Shown here: positions 25,684-35,408 of the stretch, one piece after another
Numbering within the stretch: the stretch's first letter is position 1
How the letters are laid out: each line of letters starts with the position of its first letter
NCBI RefSeq assembly: GCF_900129665.1
Contig: NZ_FQWL01000001.1
Span: forward strand, 1,206,457 to 1,270,456
Direction of reading: 5' to 3'
Origin: Flagellimonas flava
GTDB taxonomy: Bacteria > Bacteroidota > Bacteroidia > Flavobacteriales > Flavobacteriaceae
DNA length: 64,000 nt
Translations under genes and position numbers: made by a program
The notes under the pieces: model-generated
The model's database searches: none
What the model was told of the DNA's origin: nothing
The model's input: the letters and a program-made list of their open reading frames with translations, nothing else

Positions 25684-27267
25684 ATGAATTTAAATGCTTA
25701 TTCCCCACACAAAGTGTTTCTATTATTATTTTATCTAAGTTTAAGCCTCTCCTGTTCTAAAGACTCCGATTTGTTTTCAGAATATGTTCTGGCCGATTCT
25801 TTGGATGAAATTGAGAACAGAAATAATGGAAATAATAGTAACGAAACCTCAAACGAAGATGAAACTCCCGTCGAAGATGAAACTCCCGCTCCAGAGAGTA
25901 AACTTCCAACAAGTGGCGAAAACATATATTACGTAACAGCCAATGGAAACAGCGGCAACAACGGTAAGACCGAAGCAAATTCCTGGGACATAAGGTATGC
26001 TTTTTCAACTGCAAGAGCTGGAGACATAATATATATAAAAGCTGGGAACTACGGTTCGATAAATCTTAGTATTTCTAATTCTGGTACATCGAGCGACCCT
26101 ATTAGATTTGTTGGGTATAGAGCAAATCCAGGTGATATCGTTTCTGATAATGGCTCTACATTTAAGTATGGGACCGATTCATTCAATGTGGACGATTATC
26201 CTACTTTGATGGGTTCAAGAACCGGAGGTAATGTTTCAGGTACCGCTTTTAATATAACTGGGAATTTTGTCGAATTGCACAATATTCAGATAAAAGACAA
26301 GGAACGAGGAATATCAAGTTATGGCTCCAACAACAAATTAATAAATGTTGTTATCCACGATATGGGCAACCATAGTGGATATAGCGGGACCGGAGTGATT
26401 ATGAATGGTTCGTATAGCGAATTAAGAAATTCATTCATACTAAACGGGGTACAGCTTTTTACGAACACACGTGGGGACAATCAAGTAATTGACCATAATT
26501 GGCTGGGCTGTGATCAAGATGTAAATAGTGAATACAGCACGGATTACTATTTGCTTTTAACAGGTAGTGGAGGTAACGGTGCAGACAATAATACCGTAAG
26601 CAACAACACGATTTACCGAGAACCTGGGCAATTTCATCAAGGACATGGTTTGATCATTAAAGGAAGTGGTCAATACAATAGTTTAATCAATAACAAACTC
26701 CAGAATTGTCCGATAGAGCTCTCTTTTGAAGAAGTTGCGTACAATACCGTACGAGGAGGAAGTGTTTCTGGAACAGGCGCAACAGGTGATGGTGGCAATG
26801 TAAAATATGCTTTCGTACTAATAGCAAATGGAGCACACCATAATAACGTGGATGGGATTACTTTTACCGGTGATTCCGGAATACGCTTTTCTGATTGGAA
26901 CGATGGATGGACCCCAAGCCCAGATACAGACGCTGTGAGTGCAGGGCATGATAACACGATAACAAACTGCGTCTTTGATGGAACACTTTCGGCCATAGAA
27001 TTTGCTTGGCATTGGTATGGACCTGGAAGTGCCGTAAATAACGTTTTTGAGAATTGTACCTTCAAAAACATTAAAAGTGAGATATTCAGGACGGAAAGGC
27101 CAAATAGTGGAACTGTTTTAAGAAACTGTTCTTTTGTTAACAATACTGGTATCTACAATCAAGATGCACAAAATACCTCCAGGGTAACTCCATCGGGGAA
27201 AAAATCTCTTAATGTTACCTATGAAAATTGCACTTGGACCAATAATTCATTTGCGCAACCTTATTGA
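25684..27267 (+). CDS. Secreted lipoprotein with right-handed parallel beta-helix
   Basis: A 527-residue protein with a lipoprotein signal ending LSLSC (Cys24), an acidic Asn/Glu/Thr/Pro linker at about 40-80 (with DETPVEDETPAPES), then a beta-helix of pectate-lyase/DUF1565 type: YYVTANGNSGNNG, SWDIRYAFSTARAGDIIYIKAG, followed by many short N-x-I/V turns. Related folds serve as polysaccharide lyases, C5-epimerases or binding proteins. Catalytic residues cannot be assigned. Its place in the polysaccharide region suggests trimming, modification or surface attachment of the polymer. Confidence 0.85.
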   Translation: MNLNAYSPHKVFLLLFYLSLSLSCSKDSDLFSEYVLADSLDEIENRNNGNNSNETSNEDETPVEDETPAPESKLPTSGENIYYVTANGNSGNNGKTEANSWDIRYAFSTARAGDIIYIKAGNYGSINLSISNSGTSSDPIRFVGYRANPGDIVSDNGSTFKYGTDSFNVDDYPTLMGSRTGGNVSGTAFNITGNFVELHNIQIKDKERGISSYGSNNKLINVVIHDMGNHSGYSGTGVIMNGSYSELRNSFILNGVQLFTNTRGDNQVIDHNWLGCDQDVNSEYSTDYYLLLTGSGGNGADNNTVSNNTIYREPGQFHQGHGLIIKGSGQYNSLINNKLQNCPIELSFEEVAYNTVRGGSVSGTGATGDGGNVKYAFVLIANGAHHNNVDGITFTGDSGIRFSDWNDGWTPSPDTDAVSAGHDNTITNCVFDGTLSAIEFAWHWYGPGSAVNNVFENCTFKNIKSEIFRTERPNSGTVLRNCSFVNNTGIYNQDAQNTSRVTPSGKKSLNVTYENCTWTNNSFAQPY

Positions 27268-27757
27268 TATAATCTAAAATTTATATTAAGCATATTTGGG
27301 TATCAATACGGTTTATGTTTTTGTCAAATGGGATGTGTCAACGATTCCGTACCTTAGATCAGTATGGACAATCTTTGGTCTTTTAGCAATCAGGTGATGT
27401 CCTCAGACAAAATTCTCCGGTAACACTTGGTATTAATGTAATTAGATGTGCCCCATTTCATCTTATATTAGTTATGGGCCATTTGCCATTGTTCAAGGAG
27501 TCCTTTAGAACTGCTTCTCACCTTCAACCTTGTCTGGTCTTCAGCTACTGATGTTTTCCATGCACTAACAACTCATATGTCTTTCCCTCCTGCATTGAAT
27601 GCCTGTTGAGTACCATTTGGGAACCAACATTTACACTAATTGGTGTACAGAGGACATCCTTCCCTTTTTATGTAAGTCCGAAGAGGTCATATTTCCAAGA
27701 TTATTTAAGCTCTGAACTTTATGACTAACTTCCTTCTTGTCATTATCCCTTAATATA
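27268..27757. other. Intergenic region, about 490 bp
   Basis: No supported gene. On the minus strand short open stretches around 27,480-27,640 look faintly protein-like but are broken by stops in every frame, so at most this is decayed coding sequence. Confidence 0.4.
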
Positions 27758-28813
27758 ATGACCAAACTTACTGCTCTAATCTTTGGGGTATCTTCAAGTT
27801 TGCCTATTTTTGAGCCAAAAAAGAACAAAAAATATAAATTGGAAATAAGAAAACCTAAAATTTGCTGCATTGGTTCAAATTTAGAGTCATACGACTGCCT
27901 TAATTTTCTCTTACAAAATAACTGTGTTATTGATACCTTAATAACCTTACCCAGCGGTGAAAATAAAAATGTTTCCGATTATTATGATCTTCATGATTTG
28001 TGTTCCAGGAATAACATTCATGTAGTTGACACAACAAATGTTAATGATACTGAAACCATCAGCGAATTGAGAAAATTGAAATTGGATTACCTTTTCACTT
28101 TAGGCTGGAGTCAAATCTTTAAAGAAGATTTCATCAATTGTTTCTCCAAATTTGTCGTGGGTACCCATCCGTCAAAGTTGCCTTACGGAAGAGGGCGGGC
28201 ACCACTGCCATGGACAATTATTGAAGATTTGAGGGTCTCGGCTTTGAGTTTTTTTAAAATCGATACGGGGGTAGATACGGGCAGCATCATCTTTCAGCGC
28301 GAGTTTGAAATTCCATCTCGTACTTATGTGAAAGATTTATACTCCACTGTTAGTAGAGAATTAGGTGAAGGGTTCTACGCCATTTATAAAAAGATTTTTA
28401 ACAATGAAGAAATAACCTTCAAGGCGCAAATGGATGAAGGCGCTACCGTGAGAGGAAAGCGCACACCTACTGATGGATTGATAGAGTTTCACCGTAGTAC
28501 AGAAGAAATTGACAGATTGGTCCGAGCTGTTAGTGAGCCCTATCCAGGGGCCTATTGCTATTATAAGGACAAAAAGATTGTTTTTTGGGAGGTGAATCCT
28601 GATTATGACCGGATATTTTCCGGCACTAGGGGTCAAATCCTAAAGAAAGTCGCCAATGGTATTCTTGTACAGTTTTCAGATGGTAATCTGTGGTTGAACA
28701 ATCCTACCGATGAGCTTAACAATCCCGTAGAAATGAAGTTTTTTAAAATCGGTGATAAGCTTGGTTATAGTATCCAAGATGAAATCCATAAACTCAAAAA
28801 TTTATTGAAATAA
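27758..28813 (+). CDS. Sugar N-formyltransferase-like protein (Fmt/ArnA fold)
   Basis: About 351 residues from ATG 27758; a TTG at 27737 would add seven residues but has no support. Domain order is an N-terminal formyl-THF-binding Rossmann domain (KPKICCIGSNLESYDCLNFL) and a C-terminal domain like Fmt_C. The active loop reads VGTHPSKLPYGRGRAPLPW with the catalytic His at about 137, and DTGVDTGSI carries the Asp at about 173. The canonical Asn two residues before the His is Gly here. It ends at the first base of the PIG-L deacetylase gene. Together they could replace an N-acetyl by an N-formyl group on a sugar nucleotide or glycan. Confidence 0.85.
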   Translation: MTKLTALIFGVSSSLPIFEPKKNKKYKLEIRKPKICCIGSNLESYDCLNFLLQNNCVIDTLITLPSGENKNVSDYYDLHDLCSRNNIHVVDTTNVNDTETISELRKLKLDYLFTLGWSQIFKEDFINCFSKFVVGTHPSKLPYGRGRAPLPWTIIEDLRVSALSFFKIDTGVDTGSIIFQREFEIPSRTYVKDLYSTVSRELGEGFYAIYKKIFNNEEITFKAQMDEGATVRGKRTPTDGLIEFHRSTEEIDRLVRAVSEPYPGAYCYYKDKKIVFWEVNPDYDRIFSGTRGQILKKVANGILVQFSDGNLWLNNPTDELNNPVEMKFFKIGDKLGYSIQDEIHKLKNLLK

Positions 28814-29493
28814 TGTTGCAACTTTTTGAAAATATTCTTGTAATCGCAGCACATCCGGATGATGAGGTCTTAGGTGTTGGCGGCACAATTCCTAAACTGG
28901 TAAAAATGGGAAAAAAGGTAGATGTTTTGGTATTTACTGATGGAAGTAGCACACAATATTCCAATGACAATGCCATTTTAGAGAGTAAATTTGGTGAAGC
29001 CAAAAGGGCCAATGATATCCTGGGCACAACCTTACTTCCTCGAGAAGATTTTCCTGATATGCGATTGGATACCGTAGCCCATGCAGACAAGAATATTGCT
29101 TTGGGAAATATCATAAGCAAAGGCGGTTATGATACTGTTTTTGTGCAAGACAGAACAGATATTAACAAAGATCACAACGAATTGTTCGAAAGTACTTTGG
29201 TTTCATGCCGCCCCTATCCTGGGCAAAAGGTGAAACATCTACTTTCTTATTACGTAAATTCCTCCACAGAATGGGGCAACATGTTGAAAAAGAAGCCCTT
29301 TAATCCTAACATTTTTATAGACATTTCAGATACCATTGAAGACAAGCTCAATGCAATGGCCGAGTACAAGACAGAATTGCGGGATTACCCGCATCCACGA
29401 AGTCTGGATGGGATTCGAAATTCCGCTAAATATTTTGGCAATATGGTAGGGATGCAATATGCGGAACCTTTTCATTTGGTTTTTTCAAAGTAA
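28813..29493 (+). CDS. PIG-L/LmbE-family deacetylase
   Basis: A 226-residue Zn-dependent N-deacetylase. The AHPDDE motif near residue 14-19, with VLGVGGTIPKL after it, gives two metal ligands and the catalytic Asp; VQDRTDINKDHNELF has the third ligand His. Known members act on GlcNAc groups in GPI, mycothiol or antibiotic pathways. Its ATG overlaps the stop of the formyltransferase by one base, indicating coupled expression and a joint deacetylation-formylation role. Confidence 0.92.
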   Translation: MLQLFENILVIAAHPDDEVLGVGGTIPKLVKMGKKVDVLVFTDGSSTQYSNDNAILESKFGEAKRANDILGTTLLPREDFPDMRLDTVAHADKNIALGNIISKGGYDTVFVQDRTDINKDHNELFESTLVSCRPYPGQKVKHLLSYYVNSSTEWGNMLKKKPFNPNIFIDISDTIEDKLNAMAEYKTELRDYPHPRSLDGIRNSAKYFGNMVGMQYAEPFHLVFSK

Positions 29494-30121
29494 GAAACTC
29501 TTAAACGAGTATGTTTCAACTATAAATCTCCCCAAAAAAGCTTTGGTAGTAATTTAAGTTCCTTCAAGTAGATGGGATATATATAAACCTATGTTTCACA
29601 GGTAAACAGATGATAGAAATAGCAGAATGTTAACCCTACGAAACAATTAAAATCTACCGAAATTCAGAATGTTTTGTAACGTTAAATGGACTAAGACTGT
29701 TACAAATATCCCGGGCGGGAAAGATTAGGGTTCAGGGGGGCGCTTCCTATAAATTGAAGAAGGAACATAATCATTTTGTGATTCCAGAATTCCACATGGT
29801 TGAACAACATCAGAAGAAAACATTGGGAATTGAAAAGCTTAAAACGAATTTGGGTTTGGAGAATTAGATTTTGTCAACGGTTTGCAAAAATATTCTAAAG
29901 TCGTCCCAAAAGCAAGATATGGATGGTCAATAAAATACGGGTGGAATACACCCCCCAATCAGGTGTTACTAAATTCTACTCAACAAAACAAAGGTGTTTT
30001 CTAATAAAGCAAAGGACTAGCACCATCGGTTCCTCTGTGCGCCCATAAAGGAGATGTTACGGTGTGCTTGACACCTAAACAGAAAGTAATAATTAACATG
30101 AAATAACGTTCTTTTTATCTG
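29494..30121. other. Intergenic region, 628 bp
   Basis: No supported gene. Contains a run of six G at about 29,736 and six C at about 29,950. A short open stretch around 29,760-29,865 in the plus direction is too brief and lacks recognisable similarity. The end, up to 30,121, should hold the flippase promoter, with a TTGACA-like element near 30,068. Confidence 0.4.
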
Positions 30122-31420
30122 ATGATAAATTTATATGACCTTAAACATCGCCTAAAGAATAGCAAATTAGCAAATGACTCTTTGTGGGCCATTTTCGGTA
30201 ATGTCCTTGGTAAAGGGCTTTCTTTGCTAACAGCGATCTTGGTCGCAAGGATTTTAGGTAAAGAAGTTTATGGAGAATTGGGAATCGTAGGTGGAACCAT
30301 TGGATCCATTTTAATTTTTTCCAATTTTGGAATTAACTTTACAGCTACGAAATATATTGCGGAAAACAATGCTTCCAGGTCAGAGCTGCTAGCGCAAATA
30401 GTTCGAACATGCCTTAGAATATCAACGGTCTTAAGCGGAATAGCTTCCATTTTGCTGTTTTTCATGTCAGAACATATAGCCATATATGTGCTTAAATCGC
30501 CAAGTCTGACACTTCCTCTTCGCCTACTTGCCATTAATGTATTGATTGGGTCTTTATGCAGGACCCAAGTAGGTATACTTGCTGGTCTAGGAAAGTTTAA
30601 GGATTTGGCAATAATAAACGCGTATGTAGGTATTGCAACATTTTTGTCAAGTGTAATCCTAACATATTTTTACAATTTAATAGGTGCCTTAATTGCGCTA
30701 ATAGTAGTACAGATTTTAAATTTCTTTTTAAACAGATATTTCATCCGTAAGCATATAGATTCAAAATCTATAAGAACCGAGAAGAAAATATCTCTGAATG
30801 AAATTATAAAGTTCTCGGTTCCCGTGGCTTTGCAAGAAGCGTTTTACTCAATAATCACATATTCATTCGGCTTGTTGCTAGTACGGTTTTCTACTTACGG
30901 GGAAGTAGGACTTAACGCGGCCGCCGTTTACTGGAGTGCAATCATCCTATTTATTCCTGGGATTTTGAGGAACGTAATACTATCTCATTTATCCGCCAAC
31001 TTGGACCATGATCAAAAACGCCATAGGATACTAAAAACTATACTCCTATTCAATTTTTGTGTTACTGCTATGCTATCATTAATTATCTATGCCTTATCAG
31101 ATTTCATAGTATCAACTTATGGCGATGATTTTCTTGGTTTAAAGGACATTATCAATATTTCTGTGTTTACAACAATTTTTGTTAGCATGAGCAATGTTTA
31201 TGCCCAAGCTTATATGTCAGAAAACAAGAACTGGATCATGTTAATGTTTAGAATATTGAGAGATGGTTCTATCTTGGTCATTTCCTATTTCTTAATTGTA
31301 AAAAACAATGGAGTCAATGGTGCATTATCTTTAGCAACTAGTTCACTTTGGGCCAATATTCTTTTCTTAATTTTGATGGGAGTCGTGTATGAATTCAAAA
31401 TTAAAAGAACACGAGTTTGA
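30122..31420 (+). CDS. Oligosaccharide flippase (Wzx-like)
   Basis: A 432-residue MOP-superfamily polysaccharide transporter with about 12 hydrophobic segments. Diagnostic is the N-terminal SLWAIFGNVLGKGLSLLTAILVARILGKEVYG and the middle FSVPVALQEAFYSIITY. It should flip undecaprenyl-linked repeat units to the periplasmic face. It is the only flippase in the window and is followed after 2 bp by the polymerase-like gene. Confidence 0.92.
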   Translation: MINLYDLKHRLKNSKLANDSLWAIFGNVLGKGLSLLTAILVARILGKEVYGELGIVGGTIGSILIFSNFGINFTATKYIAENNASRSELLAQIVRTCLRISTVLSGIASILLFFMSEHIAIYVLKSPSLTLPLRLLAINVLIGSLCRTQVGILAGLGKFKDLAIINAYVGIATFLSSVILTYFYNLIGALIALIVVQILNFFLNRYFIRKHIDSKSIRTEKKISLNEIIKFSVPVALQEAFYSIITYSFGLLLVRFSTYGEVGLNAAAVYWSAIILFIPGILRNVILSHLSANLDHDQKRHRILKTILLFNFCVTAMLSLIIYALSDFIVSTYGDDFLGLKDIINISVFTTIFVSMSNVYAQAYMSENKNWIMLMFRILRDGSILVISYFLIVKNNGVNGALSLATSSLWANILFLILMGVVYEFKIKRTRV

Positions 31421-31422
31421 CA

Positions 31423-32598
31423 ATGAAAAAGCTAGTTTTCTTTATTTCTTTCTTTATATATAGTGGTTATTACGCAGGTTTAGCTATTATCTTTTCATTA
31501 AAAATGGATGAGTTATCAAGATTTTATACCATCCCTTTAAGGATAATAGTAGTTCTCGTAATGTTATATATAATACGTAAGAATTGGAGAAATTTACTTG
31601 CGCATAAGCTTTCAATTTATATATTTCTCTTTGTTGTTTTTTGGATTTTTTACATTCTAAAAGTGCTTTACACTGAAAATGTTTCTTTTGGCAACCAATT
31701 AAACAACTCGTGGTTTGAGTATATCTTTTTTGCACTTACTTATGTGGTTGTTCCATTCATTGCCTTTTTATCGGTAGATTTTAAAGCTTATAAGAATGTA
31801 ATTTTGGACGCCATGATATTCTCAGGTTTTGTAATGGGAATAGTCAGCACCTACATTTACGGAGCTTTACTAATTACGGGTGTTGGAAGACTTAGCATGC
31901 TTACTTACGAAACTGGTGAAAACGTGCTAAGTCCGCTAGCGCTGTCGTATGCCGGTGCTTTGACAATTGTTTTATGTATTCACCGATTGGTGGTTATCAA
32001 AGAAACAAGCAAGTATCAAAAACTATATCTATACGCCACTATTGTTTTCGCTTTTGTAATGTTTCTATTGGGCTCTTCCAGAGGTTCTGTAATTGCCTTA
32101 ATGCTAACTTTGCCCTTGTTTATTTTGTATAGTCCGCTCAAACAAAAGATATCTTTAATAGTATTGACAATTATTTCAACCCCAATTGTAATATGGGCCA
32201 TTGAAGCAAGTGGAAGTAACATATTTGAAAGAATTGGCAATACAAAGGAAGATCAAGGAAGTGGTAGGCAAGATTTATGGATTAACGCATTCGATCATTT
32301 TGTGGAATACCCTCTAATAGGAGGTAGGATTGAGCTTGACTATATCTATCCCCATAATTTAATTCTTGAAATATTAATGTCCACCGGAATCATTGGCTTT
32401 TTTTTAATCATACCGGTAATTTTTAAGGGTTTTAAACTTAGTTTTTTTCATACCAAAAATGACAGACAAAATTTGTTCGTCCTATTAATAATTATACAAG
32501 GGTTCATACAACACTTTTTTTCAGCAGGTATATACACTTCTACCATACTATTTGTCCCTATAGCATTAGTGTTTAGTCTCGCAAATAATAATGATTGA
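31423..32598 (+). CDS. O-antigen polymerase/ligase-family protein (Wzy-like)
   Basis: About 391 residues, starting at ATG 31423 (a TTG six bases earlier overlaps the flippase stop and is less likely). It has about ten TM segments and the large periplasmic loop of the Wzy_C/O-antigen ligase family: GSSRGSVIALMLTLPL, GSGRQDLWINAFDHFVEYPLIGG and HNLILEILMSTGIIGF. Directly after the Wzx-like flippase, a role as repeat-unit polymerase is the natural reading; ligase is the alternative. Confidence 0.88.
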   Translation: MKKLVFFISFFIYSGYYAGLAIIFSLKMDELSRFYTIPLRIIVVLVMLYIIRKNWRNLLAHKLSIYIFLFVVFWIFYILKVLYTENVSFGNQLNNSWFEYIFFALTYVVVPFIAFLSVDFKAYKNVILDAMIFSGFVMGIVSTYIYGALLITGVGRLSMLTYETGENVLSPLALSYAGALTIVLCIHRLVVIKETSKYQKLYLYATIVFAFVMFLLGSSRGSVIALMLTLPLFILYSPLKQKISLIVLTIISTPIVIWAIEASGSNIFERIGNTKEDQGSGRQDLWINAFDHFVEYPLIGGRIELDYIYPHNLILEILMSTGIIGFFLIIPVIFKGFKLSFFHTKNDRQNLFVLLIIIQGFIQHFFSAGIYTSTILFVPIALVFSLANNND

Positions 32599-33063
32599 TA
32601 ATCATCTTGTTAAATCCTTACCATATTTAGAATATGAAGACTCATAAAGTTGAAGTTTAAATGTTCCTGAAAACAAGAAAAGTTTCCCCTCAAACTATGG
32701 GCGTTTTCACTTTTAAAAAATAATAACCGCTGTAAATCTCAGTACTTTTGACAGATAAACCAAAAATGTTGGTATTATAGCTAATTTGCATTTTTTTTTT
32801 TTGTGATTAATCTAGTTTTGTCCATCTAACAAATGAACAACCATAAGTTTAGATTTATAGTCGCGGATAAAGTTCCCTGTTTGTCTGGGTTTTTATTCAT
32901 GATTCGTAAAGTAACCTTCATTTTAAGTTACCGATGGATTTGGAAAACTATCAAAATTCGTTAACGAGAAAGACAGTTTCTTGACATATAAATGCTCTTT
33001 TAAACTAATAAATAAAAAAATAACATTGTATATGACAATGATTCAAACAAACGCCCTTATTAA
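32599..33063. other. Intergenic region, 465 bp
   Basis: No gene seen. AT-rich, with a run of twelve T at 32,792-32,803 and a TACTTTTG at 32,743-32,750 that matches the -7 consensus without a clear -33 box. It is upstream of wecB and probably holds the promoter of the 33-41.5 kb operon. A TTGACATATAAA stretch lies near 32,981. Confidence 0.4.
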
Positions 33064-34188
33064 ATGAAAAAGAAAAACCTCATAATATTTGGTACCAGAC
33101 CTGAAGCCATAAAAATGGCCCCCTTGGTCAAAGCCTTTAAAAAGACGGATACATTTGATACAAGGGTTTGCGTTACCGCGCAACATCGTGAAATGTTAGA
33201 TCAGGTTCTTGATTTTTTTGAAATCACACCAGACTACGATCTAGATTTAATGAAACCTGGTCAAAATCTATATGGTCTAACAGCAACTATAATTACAAAC
33301 CTTCAACCAATTTTAGAAGAATTTCAACCGGACTTTGTTTATGTTCACGGTGATACAACTACGACAATGAGTGCTAGCATTGCCGCTTTTTATTCCGGCG
33401 CAAAAATTTGTCATGTTGAAGCTGGTCTTAGAACATTTAATAAGCATTCTCCGTTCCCAGAAGAAATCAACAGAACAGTCACCGGACATGTTGCTGATTA
33501 CCATTTTGCCCCTACTCAAACTTCCTTTGATAATCTGAAGAACGAAGGGATTAAAGAAAATAATATTTCAATTACTGGAAACACAGTGATTGATGCACTT
33601 CTAGAAAGTGTCCCAAGGGCCGACCTAATAGAAGATAAAGAAGTTGACTATCTCAAAAAAGAACTGGATTTTTCTAAAAGAATAATTTTAGTTACTGGTC
33701 ATCGGCGTGAAAATCATGGACAGGGTTTTATCAATATTTGTGAAGCACTGAAACAAATATCAATATCAGAGGAGGATGTCCAAATTGTTTACCCAGTCCA
33801 CCTGAACCCTAAAGTTCAGAAACCTGTATATGAGATCTTAGGTAGTCAAGAAAACATAAAATTAATTGCACCTCTTGCCTATCCCGCATTTGTTTGGTTA
33901 ATGAACAAAGCGGAATTGGTAATCACGGATAGTGGAGGAGTTCAAGAAGAGGCACCCAGCTTGGGCAAGCCTGTTTTGGTTATGAGAGATACTACGGAAA
34001 GGCCAGAGGCTGTTGAGGCTGGAACCGTGATTTTGGTTGGAACGGATCCCGAAAAAATAGTTCACGAGGCCATAGATCTTTTAAACAATTCCGAACGATA
34101 CAAGTTAATGAGCAAACTTCATAATCCTTACGGAGATGGAAAAGCTTGTGAAAGAATCGTAACATACATAGAAAATTTATCAAAATGA
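33064..34188 (+). CDS. wecB: UDP-N-acetylglucosamine 2-epimerase (non-hydrolysing)
   Basis: A 374-residue WecB-type enzyme making UDP-ManNAc. Motifs: IIFGTRPEAIKMAPL at the start, VCVTAQHREMLDQVL, YVHGDTTTTMSASIA, HVEAGLRTF, PEEINR, VTGHRREN, VYPVHLNPKV and DSGGVQEEAP. Length and motifs are typical. It overlaps wecC by 4 bp, giving a two-step route to UDP-ManNAcA. Confidence 0.95.
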   Translation: MKKKNLIIFGTRPEAIKMAPLVKAFKKTDTFDTRVCVTAQHREMLDQVLDFFEITPDYDLDLMKPGQNLYGLTATIITNLQPILEEFQPDFVYVHGDTTTTMSASIAAFYSGAKICHVEAGLRTFNKHSPFPEEINRTVTGHVADYHFAPTQTSFDNLKNEGIKENNISITGNTVIDALLESVPRADLIEDKEVDYLKKELDFSKRIILVTGHRRENHGQGFINICEALKQISISEEDVQIVYPVHLNPKVQKPVYEILGSQENIKLIAPLAYPAFVWLMNKAELVITDSGGVQEEAPSLGKPVLVMRDTTERPEAVEAGTVILVGTDPEKIVHEAIDLLNNSERYKLMSKLHNPYGDGKACERIVTYIENLSK

Positions 34189-35396
34189 ATCAACCAGAAG
34201 TGGTAATGATGGGACTTGGCTATATAGGCCTTCCCACGGCAGCTTTGATTGCCCAAGGCGGAACGCAAGTTCATGGAGTCGACATCAATCAAAGTGTCGT
34301 AGATACAATTAACAAAGGAAAAATACACATTGTAGAGCCTGACTTAGGAGAATCTGTGGCCCGAGCAGTGGAAAACGGAATGTTGAAGGCGGCCACTAAG
34401 CCAGTGGAGGCAAATGTCTATCTAATAGTTGTGCCAACTCCGTTTAAGGATAAAAACGAACCAGACATCTCCTTTGTGAAATCCGCCACAAAAGCGATAA
34501 TGCCTTTTCTAAAAAAAGGAGACATGTACATCATTGAATCTACCTCACCTGTGGGTACCACAGAAAAAATGATGCATTATATCTATGAAGAACGCCCTGA
34601 TTTGAATGGTAGTTTACATATTGCGTATTGCCCGGAAAGGGTTTTGCCTGGGAACGTAATGCATGAATTGGTACACAACGATCGTGTGATAGGGGGCATT
34701 GATGATGTTTCCACGGAAAAAGCTGTTAACTTTTATTCGCAATATGTTAAGGGGGAATTGCACAAGACCAATGCCAGAACAGCAGAAATGTGCAAGTTGG
34801 TGGAAAACTCTTCCAGAGATGTCCAAATTGCCTTTGCCAATGAGCTCTCGTTAATTTGTGACAAGGCCAATATTAATGTCTGGGAGTTAATATCACTGGC
34901 CAATAGGCACCCTAGGGTAAATATTCTGCAACCTGGTTCTGGTGTGGGAGGACATTGCATTGCAGTTGACCCATATTTTATTGTATCGGACTATCCCATG
35001 GAATCTAAGATTATTGGCACAGCTAGAGAGGTCAACAACTATAAATCATTCTGGTGTGCCGAAAAGGTTCAAAATGCAAAATTGCAATTTGAACTGGAGC
35101 ACGGCCGTAAGCCCAAAATAGCACTTATGGGATTGGCATTTAAGCCCAATATTGATGATCTTCGGGAATCTCCCGCCAAGTATATCGCCCAAAAGGTACT
35201 TCAGAACGCCAATAATGAAGAATATTACATTGTAGAGCCCAATATTAAGGAACACAATGTTTTTAAGCTGACCGCTTACCAAGAAGCCTACAAAGAGGCA
35301 GATATCGTGGTTTTTTTAGTGGCCCACAAAGAATTTTCTACGCTAAAGGCTAATGCGCAAAAAATCATTTTGGATTTTTGCGGAGTCTTCAAATAG
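34185..35396 (+). CDS. wecC: UDP-N-acetyl-D-mannosamine dehydrogenase
   Basis: A 403-residue nucleotide-sugar dehydrogenase. Rossmann motif GLGYIGLPTAALIA, STSPVGTTEKM, YCPERVLPGNVMHEL, LVENSSRDVQIAFANEL and the active-site Cys258 in GVGGHCIAVDPYF. The C-terminal domain reads ALMGLAFKPNIDDLRESPA. It oxidises UDP-ManNAc to UDP-ManNAcA, supplying an acidic sugar. Confidence 0.95.
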   Translation: MNQPEVVMMGLGYIGLPTAALIAQGGTQVHGVDINQSVVDTINKGKIHIVEPDLGESVARAVENGMLKAATKPVEANVYLIVVPTPFKDKNEPDISFVKSATKAIMPFLKKGDMYIIESTSPVGTTEKMMHYIYEERPDLNGSLHIAYCPERVLPGNVMHELVHNDRVIGGIDDVSTEKAVNFYSQYVKGELHKTNARTAEMCKLVENSSRDVQIAFANELSLICDKANINVWELISLANRHPRVNILQPGSGVGGHCIAVDPYFIVSDYPMESKIIGTAREVNNYKSFWCAEKVQNAKLQFELEHGRKPKIALMGLAFKPNIDDLRESPAKYIAQKVLQNANNEEYYIVEPNIKEHNVFKLTAYQEAYKEADIVVFLVAHKEFSTLKANAQKIILDFCGVFK

Positions 35397-35408
35397 TAAT
35401 TTCTATCC

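Noticed and set aside
29760..29870. Possible transposase remnant
   Set aside because: A short open stretch without conserved motifs, terminal repeats or target duplications.
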